A DNA stretch of 12,491 nucleotides from Cerioporus squamosus (Eukaryota; Basidiomycota; Agaricomycetes; Polyporales; Polyporaceae): assembly GCA_022592435.1 (NCBI GenBank), contig JABYQS010000827.1:1-12491 (forward strand), given 5' to 3'. The notes below the pieces were generated by a model. It saw only the letters and a program-made list of their open reading frames with translations, had not been told where the DNA came from and did no database searches. Positions 8,934 through 12,491 of this stretch are shown piece by piece. The first letter of the stretch is position 1; each line of letters opens with the position of its first letter. The position numbers were made by a program, and so were the translations under genes.

Positions 8934-9309
8934 TTACGCCATAGACGTAAGCCACGGTGACAGCCTTCCTCGCGACCCGGCGTCTGCCACTCTGCGCTGC
9001 TGCGAGTACTTATACGACGCTGCATGCACCCGACGCTCGCCGAAGAGCAAGCACCAGTCTTGCGAACCTGCACACGCCGCGCCGACCGAGGCTGGCCACA
9101 GACGGGAGCTGGATCAGCCGCCGCAGCCGACGGAGACGATGGCCGTTCTGCCGGAATCAGCCCGAGACGATATGACGCCAGAGGCCACTCACTGTCAGGC
9201 TCGCCGTCCGACTTCGGCCCACTCCCTGCTCTCTTCTTCACCACCGTCCACGCCGTCCGTCCTCTCCCACCGCCGTGGTCCGTCCTGCCCGCCCTCCTTC
9301 GCTGCTGCC

Positions 9310-11260
9310 ATGGCCGCTGTGCCGTCCTCCAGCAAGCCATCGGGCTCCCGCCTGCCCCCACGCCCGCGCCGGGACGTCTTCAAGCCCAAGTTCCCCCTCG
9401 ACCCCTTCGCCGGAGCGTCAGCGGCTGCGCTTGGTGAGCCCTGGTTCCTCAAGATCGACGCCCTCCTCGCCGCCACCGCGCTACAGCGCCGCAACGTCCT
9501 CTTTGTCCTCGGAGGTGAGTGCAATTATTCTGCACGCGTTCATCCTCGTCCTGAGCACCGGACAGCCCCACCCTCAAGGACCTGGCGCCCCTCCTCCAAT
9601 CCCGCCATCTTGCCAAGTCTCTTGTTATCCTTGCCACGCACAACCCTCCAGATATTCCCGGCATAGTCATCCCCACCGTGCGTGTCCTTCGTCTCGCAGC
9701 TCCGCTGGCCCTCGAAGACGCCGGTGCTGTCCGACTTGTCAACGTCCTCGAGTGGGCAGAGCGCGTTGCCCGAACCTGGAGGAAACACGGCGGCGGAGGC
9801 GTGCTCGAGCTATCTGAAGAAGCCGACCTCCACAGCGAGCTCATTCCACCCTCCATGTCGCGCTTCGGCTCCCAGAGCACGCCTACCTCACCAGGCAGCT
9901 CCTCAACACACCTCTCCTCCGCCCACCTCTCGACCGAGTCGACTCCTTCGAGACCTTCCTCTAGGCCCTCCTCGATGGTCGGTTCCTTTCTCACTCGAAG
10001 AGGGTCAGGCACCCTCCCGCCTCCAGATCCTTCTCAGCGGCCGTTCGATGTCCTCATTAATTTCATGCCGGACAAGGCCTCCGAAAAGGCGCTGCTCAGA
10101 ACTCATCCTCGTCACCACCATCTCGCGTCCCTTCCTGACGTCAACCGTACACCCCGTGCCCCCCACCATGCGTTCACGTACCGCCTCGTCCTCGAGCAAT
10201 CGTTTGCGCCCACAGTCCATCTTCGGTGCTTTCCAGTCGCAGTTCCAGCTCTGTCTACATGCCTCCGACACCTCCATATCATAGCGGCGAGTCTCTCTCG
10301 CTCGCCCATTTGATGCCTGCGCCTCCTGGCAAAGCCCTGATCATTCACCTGCTTCCTGCCCCCCATTCTAGCGCTCCTCCCGGCGCGAGGCGAGGAAACT
10401 CGTGGAGAGCTTGGAGTCCTTCCTGCTTTCTTTCCACTTCCAGTCCGCGGGGTCGACACTCCCACCTATTCATAATACTGGCACGTCCGGGGCGGTGGGC
10501 GGCACCCCGGCTCCGCTGGAACGTGCGCGCCCCTATGTCATGCAGGTCTCCACCTTCTGCGACAATGTTGGCACCGAGCCCGGCGTGGCAGACTATGGCG
10601 ACTGGACCGTCGCTGATGTTGTGCTCAGTGGTGCGCTCGATGCCGACACGCCGACGACGTCCTCGACAGGCGCTGCTCCCTCGATCATGACACTAGTGCC
10701 AGCGTAGGCGCCGTTCCGAAGCTCGCAAAATCGTCCAGGCGCGCTTGGATCGCCACTGCTGCGACCTCGTCATCATGCGTCGACGGGACGATCCGGCAGT
10801 GACATCTCTACCCGCTCCTTTGGACCCCTCTTACTCCCAGGCTCAGGCGCTCCCGTCCTCGTCGCGGATGGCAGAGAGAACACGAAGTACGTCGGCGCCC
10901 CTGCTGTCATCGCTGGGCTCAGGTTGGACACCAAACGCACGACCGATGTCGCAGCCCGGCGCTGTCGCAGGTGCCCCCGGCGATGGCGAGGCACGGGAAG
11001 GGTGCGTAATGGCACGTCTACGTCTGCATCAACGAGCCCGTGCCTGATCCCAGGCGGCCTACCCACCCCGCCGCATTCTGAAGAGTCGGACGAAGGCAGC
11101 GGCGGATGCAGATCCGGACGTGTCAAAGGTGTCTATCGCCGTCACGCACCGGAGCGAGGGGAAGAGCGAGAAGAAGGCAAAGTGGAAATTCTGGCGGCGC
11201 CTCGGGGCTGGCCAGGGGCATGCGCATGCGCATACACAACCTGCGGCTCTGAGGGCGTGA
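9310..11260 (+). CDS. Large unrecognised Ser-rich protein, coding frame broken repeatedly
   Basis: The function is not known to me. The ATG at 9310 sits in a good context (GCTGCTGCCATGG). The N-terminal part is ordered: DVFKPKFPLDPFAG, LGEPWFLKIDALLAATALQ, RRNVLFVLGG, then after an intron LAPLLQSRHLAKSLVILATH and LVNVLEWAERVARTWRKHG. The alternating hydrophobic strands and helices suggest a Rossmann-like alpha/beta fold (inference). A Ser/Pro-rich linker follows (about 9850-10020), then FDVLINFMPDKASEKALL, ILVTTISRPFLT, PPGKALIIHLLPAP, LVESLESFLLSFHFQ, DWTVADVVLSGALDA, APVLVADGRENTKYVG and a basic end KKAKWKFWRRLG. The TGA at 11258 closes the last frame. These blocks lie in changing frames. 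Switches occur near 10098-10104, 10182-10226, 10375-10398, 10640-10690, 10785-10795 and between 10960 and 11115. The intron starts at the GTGAGT at 9515; its acceptor is 9555 (in frame) or 9565 (better consensus, out of frame). One gene with many indels is the simplest reading. Confidence 0.6.
10098..10104 (+). other. Frame break in the large unrecognised gene
   Basis: The frame carrying PDKASEKALL ends its coding quality here, and ILVTTISRPFLT continues one frame over from 10105. One surplus base (for example C104 of ACTCATCC, position 10104) accounts for it. It is the best defined of the breaks in this gene. Confidence 0.6.
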
Positions 11261-11628
11261 GTGGTTGAGGCCTTGCGAAGTTGAGAATGCATGTGCTCGG
11301 CTGGGTCAGCTGCGGTGACAGCTGACGACACGGTATCGTGGTCTGGCGACTGGGAGTGCCAGTACCAGTGCCAGGAACCCGTGAGGCCCGGAAATGTGGG
11401 ATGCGCACACGAAGGTTTGGAGAACTCGCGAAGCGCAGAGCCTTGGACTTCCCTTTCTGTCTCGTGCGGTTTTGGGTGGCCAACCAGCCGCTCGCCGCGA
11501 CAGTGCATGTTCGATCCCGATTCCCGACTCTCCCATCTGCATCTGTCTTATGTGCTTGATGTATGATTTGAATCTGGTTTCTTGGGTTGTTGCTCGCTGA
11601 TATCGTTCATGCCAGCCTACGCCGCACG

Positions 11629-11645
11629 CATCCATCCATCCATCC
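11629..11645. repeat. (CATC)n microsatellite
   Basis: About four CATC units in a row lie in the intergenic DNA. It is a simple repeat without evident function. Confidence 0.8.
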
Positions 11646-11654
11646 TACTCTACA

Positions 11655-11676
11655 GTTTTTACGTTTTACGTTTTAT
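11655..11676. repeat. TTTTACG tandem repeat
   Basis: Three imperfect copies of TTTTACG occur back to back, ending in TTTTATG. A further single TTTTACGTTT occurs near 11986-11995, so the motif is locally repeated and may be a regulatory element or just a simple repeat. Confidence 0.6.
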
Positions 11677-11926
11677 GCAGCTTTCTGCTCAGCATCATCA
11701 TTATCATCGTCGCATCGTCGTGGACACGGACCTCATCGCCCGAGAGGGTCGCCTAGCATTTGACCATAACCATTGACTATGTGCATTGTGCATACACACG
11801 CCCCTCTCCATACGGACTACGTATACGACGTGAACTGAATATTCGAGGTACCACACCGCATAGTTACACGCTCTCGCATCGACATCGACATCTCTCTCTA
11901 AGTACGACGCTACACGCTAGACTATT

Positions 11927-11978
11927 ACCCACTTTCTTTCTTTTCCTTTCTCTCTCTCTCCCCTTGCTCTCCCCACTG
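11927..11978 (+). promoter_or_regulatory. Pyrimidine (CT-rich) tract
   Basis: About 50 bases are almost purely C and T, including a (TC)n run at 11949-11960. Tracts like this often lie next to transcription starts of fungal genes. There is no confirmed downstream gene within the window. Confidence 0.45.
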
Positions 11979-12086
11979 TCGATCGTTTTACGTTTCACAA
12001 GCGTGCTTTCACGCATTATGGTAGCATCGACTCATCGACATCGCAGAAGTTTCGTTGTGTATTTGTTTTCTTTTGACTCTACGTAC

Positions 12087-12119
12087 GTCGTATCGCCGTC
12101 GCCATCGCCGTCGCATCGC
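12087..12119. repeat. Imperfect (CGTCGC/CATCGC)n repeat
   Basis: Five or so hexamer-like units alternate between GTCGC and ATCGC. It is a low-complexity repeat in intergenic DNA. Confidence 0.7.
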
Positions 12120-12279
12120 ACACACCACCACGAATGAATCGCTGCTCGTTAACATTCCACTGAGTTTGCATCGCTGTGCGCATGCTGTCGTTCGTAGACT
12201 CGTTTTGCACGTCTCCGTGGCGCGGTCGTGGATCCTACATAGACTTAGGACACCAGTCATGGACCTGCGCTGCTTGTAT

Positions 12280-12304
12280 CCCCATCCCCGTCCCCGTCCC
12301 GTCC
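12280..12304. repeat. (CCCCGT)n short repeat
   Basis: Four imperfect CCCCGT or CCCCAT units lie side by side. It is a simple repeat with no gene association seen. Confidence 0.7.
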
Positions 12305-12375
12305 ATGGTCCTCGTCTATAGCTACGCACACCCGGTTCTTCTTGTTTGGAGCTTGATCTAACTTGATTCCTCACA

Positions 12376-12409
12376 TCGTCTCGTCTCGTCTCATCTCAGC
12401 TTGTCTCGG
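12376..12409. repeat. (CGTCT)n pentanucleotide repeat
   Basis: Several CGTCT units are followed by degenerate copies (CATCT, TTGTCT). It is a simple repeat near the right edge of the window. Confidence 0.8.
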
Positions 12410-12491
12410 TTTATATCCACGTATATCGCCTCGGCTCATCTGATCACCACGGCACATACACGAGTACGGACACCTACGATGCGCACTCGAT

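Larger units (their letters stand above)
4447..9309. other. Nearly 5-kb stretch with no established gene
   Basis: I could not assign any gene, RNA or mobile element here. The DNA is GC-rich, so long stop-free frames occur by chance on both strands, and several have protein-like stretches. None gives a continuous product with proper splice sites and a recognisable domain. The strongest candidates run on the minus strand: 5858-4551 (one TAA at 5469-5471), 7576-7193 (no ATG), 8242-7829 and 8933-8613. I saw no terminal inverted repeats, long terminal repeats, tRNA A/B boxes or tandem arrays. Because neighbouring genes suffer frame breaks, a minus-strand gene split by indels is a real possibility, but I cannot reconstruct it with confidence. 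Confidence 0.5.
11261..12491. other. Intergenic region with simple repeats, probably promoter of a gene to the right
   Basis: No open frame here looks like a real protein; the longest are low-complexity (Ser/Leu/His-rich) readings of repeats. The base composition shifts to more A and T than in the rest of the window. Short tandem repeats cluster between 11629 and 12410. A pyrimidine tract at 11927-11978 resembles the CT-rich blocks just upstream of fungal transcription starts, which hints that a + strand gene could begin beyond or near the right edge. Confidence 0.5.

Noticed and set aside
4447..9309. A transposable element or repeat origin for the long gap
   Set aside because: I found no long terminal repeats, terminal inverted repeats, target duplications, poly(A) tail, or reverse transcriptase or transposase motifs.
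8621..9361. Minus-strand open frame of 246 codons
   Set aside because: It overlaps the start of the + strand gene at 9310 and is a shadow frame rich in Arg, Pro and Ser; the 8613-8933 frame on the same strand reads better.
9449..10012. Minus-strand open frame of 187 codons inside the large + strand gene
   Set aside because: It is an antisense shadow of the Ser/Pro-rich coding region.
11217..11232. GCATGCGCATGCGC palindromic stretch
   Set aside because: It encodes the His/Ala repeat near the end of the large gene and is too short to indicate a functional hairpin or binding site.

Overview
The window looks like nuclear DNA from a filamentous basidiomycete, probably an agaricomycete. The DNA is GC-rich. 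Genes are interrupted by short introns (51-86 bp in the clearest cases) with GTGAGT, GTGCGT or GTATGT donors and CTGAC-type branch sites close to the acceptor. Three of the five genes I can support are recognisable eukaryotic housekeeping genes: succinate dehydrogenase assembly factor 2 (SDHAF2/SDH5), the ER translocon subunit Sec62, and the fungal mitochondrial ribosomal protein mL59. I see no bacterial, phage, CRISPR or clear transposon features.

Layout from left to right: (1) 2-779, + strand, 3' part of an unrecognised protein-coding gene. (2) 1221-1785, + strand, SDHAF2 with one intron and two single-base frame breaks. (3) 1786-2284, gap between convergent genes. (4) 2285-3242, - strand, intact three-exon SEC62. 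(5) 3243-3593, shared divergent promoter region. (6) 3594-4446, + strand, intact two-exon mL59. (7) 4447-9309, nearly 5 kb with no gene I can establish, although long stop-free frames run through it, mostly on the - strand. (8) 9310-11260, + strand, a large unrecognised serine-rich protein whose coding signal jumps between frames many times. (9) 11261-12491, intergenic DNA with several simple-sequence repeats and a pyrimidine tract.

The main feature is not a new system but the uneven pattern of frame breaks. SEC62 and mL59 are clean. SDHAF2, the first gene and the last gene read as well-conserved protein only if single bases are skipped. In SDHAF2 and the first gene, removing one base per break makes the exon lengths exact multiples of three. 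No nonsense mutation was needed to explain the SDHAF2 breaks. This fits indel errors in the assembly better than old pseudogenes, but raw reads would be needed to decide. The same problem may hide a real minus-strand gene in the 4.5-9.3 kb region.

Two of the genes serve mitochondria: SDHAF2 adds FAD to complex II, and mL59 is in the mitochondrial large ribosomal subunit. SEC62 acts in post-translational protein import into the ER. They are ordinary neighbours on a fungal chromosome, not an operon or pathway cluster.
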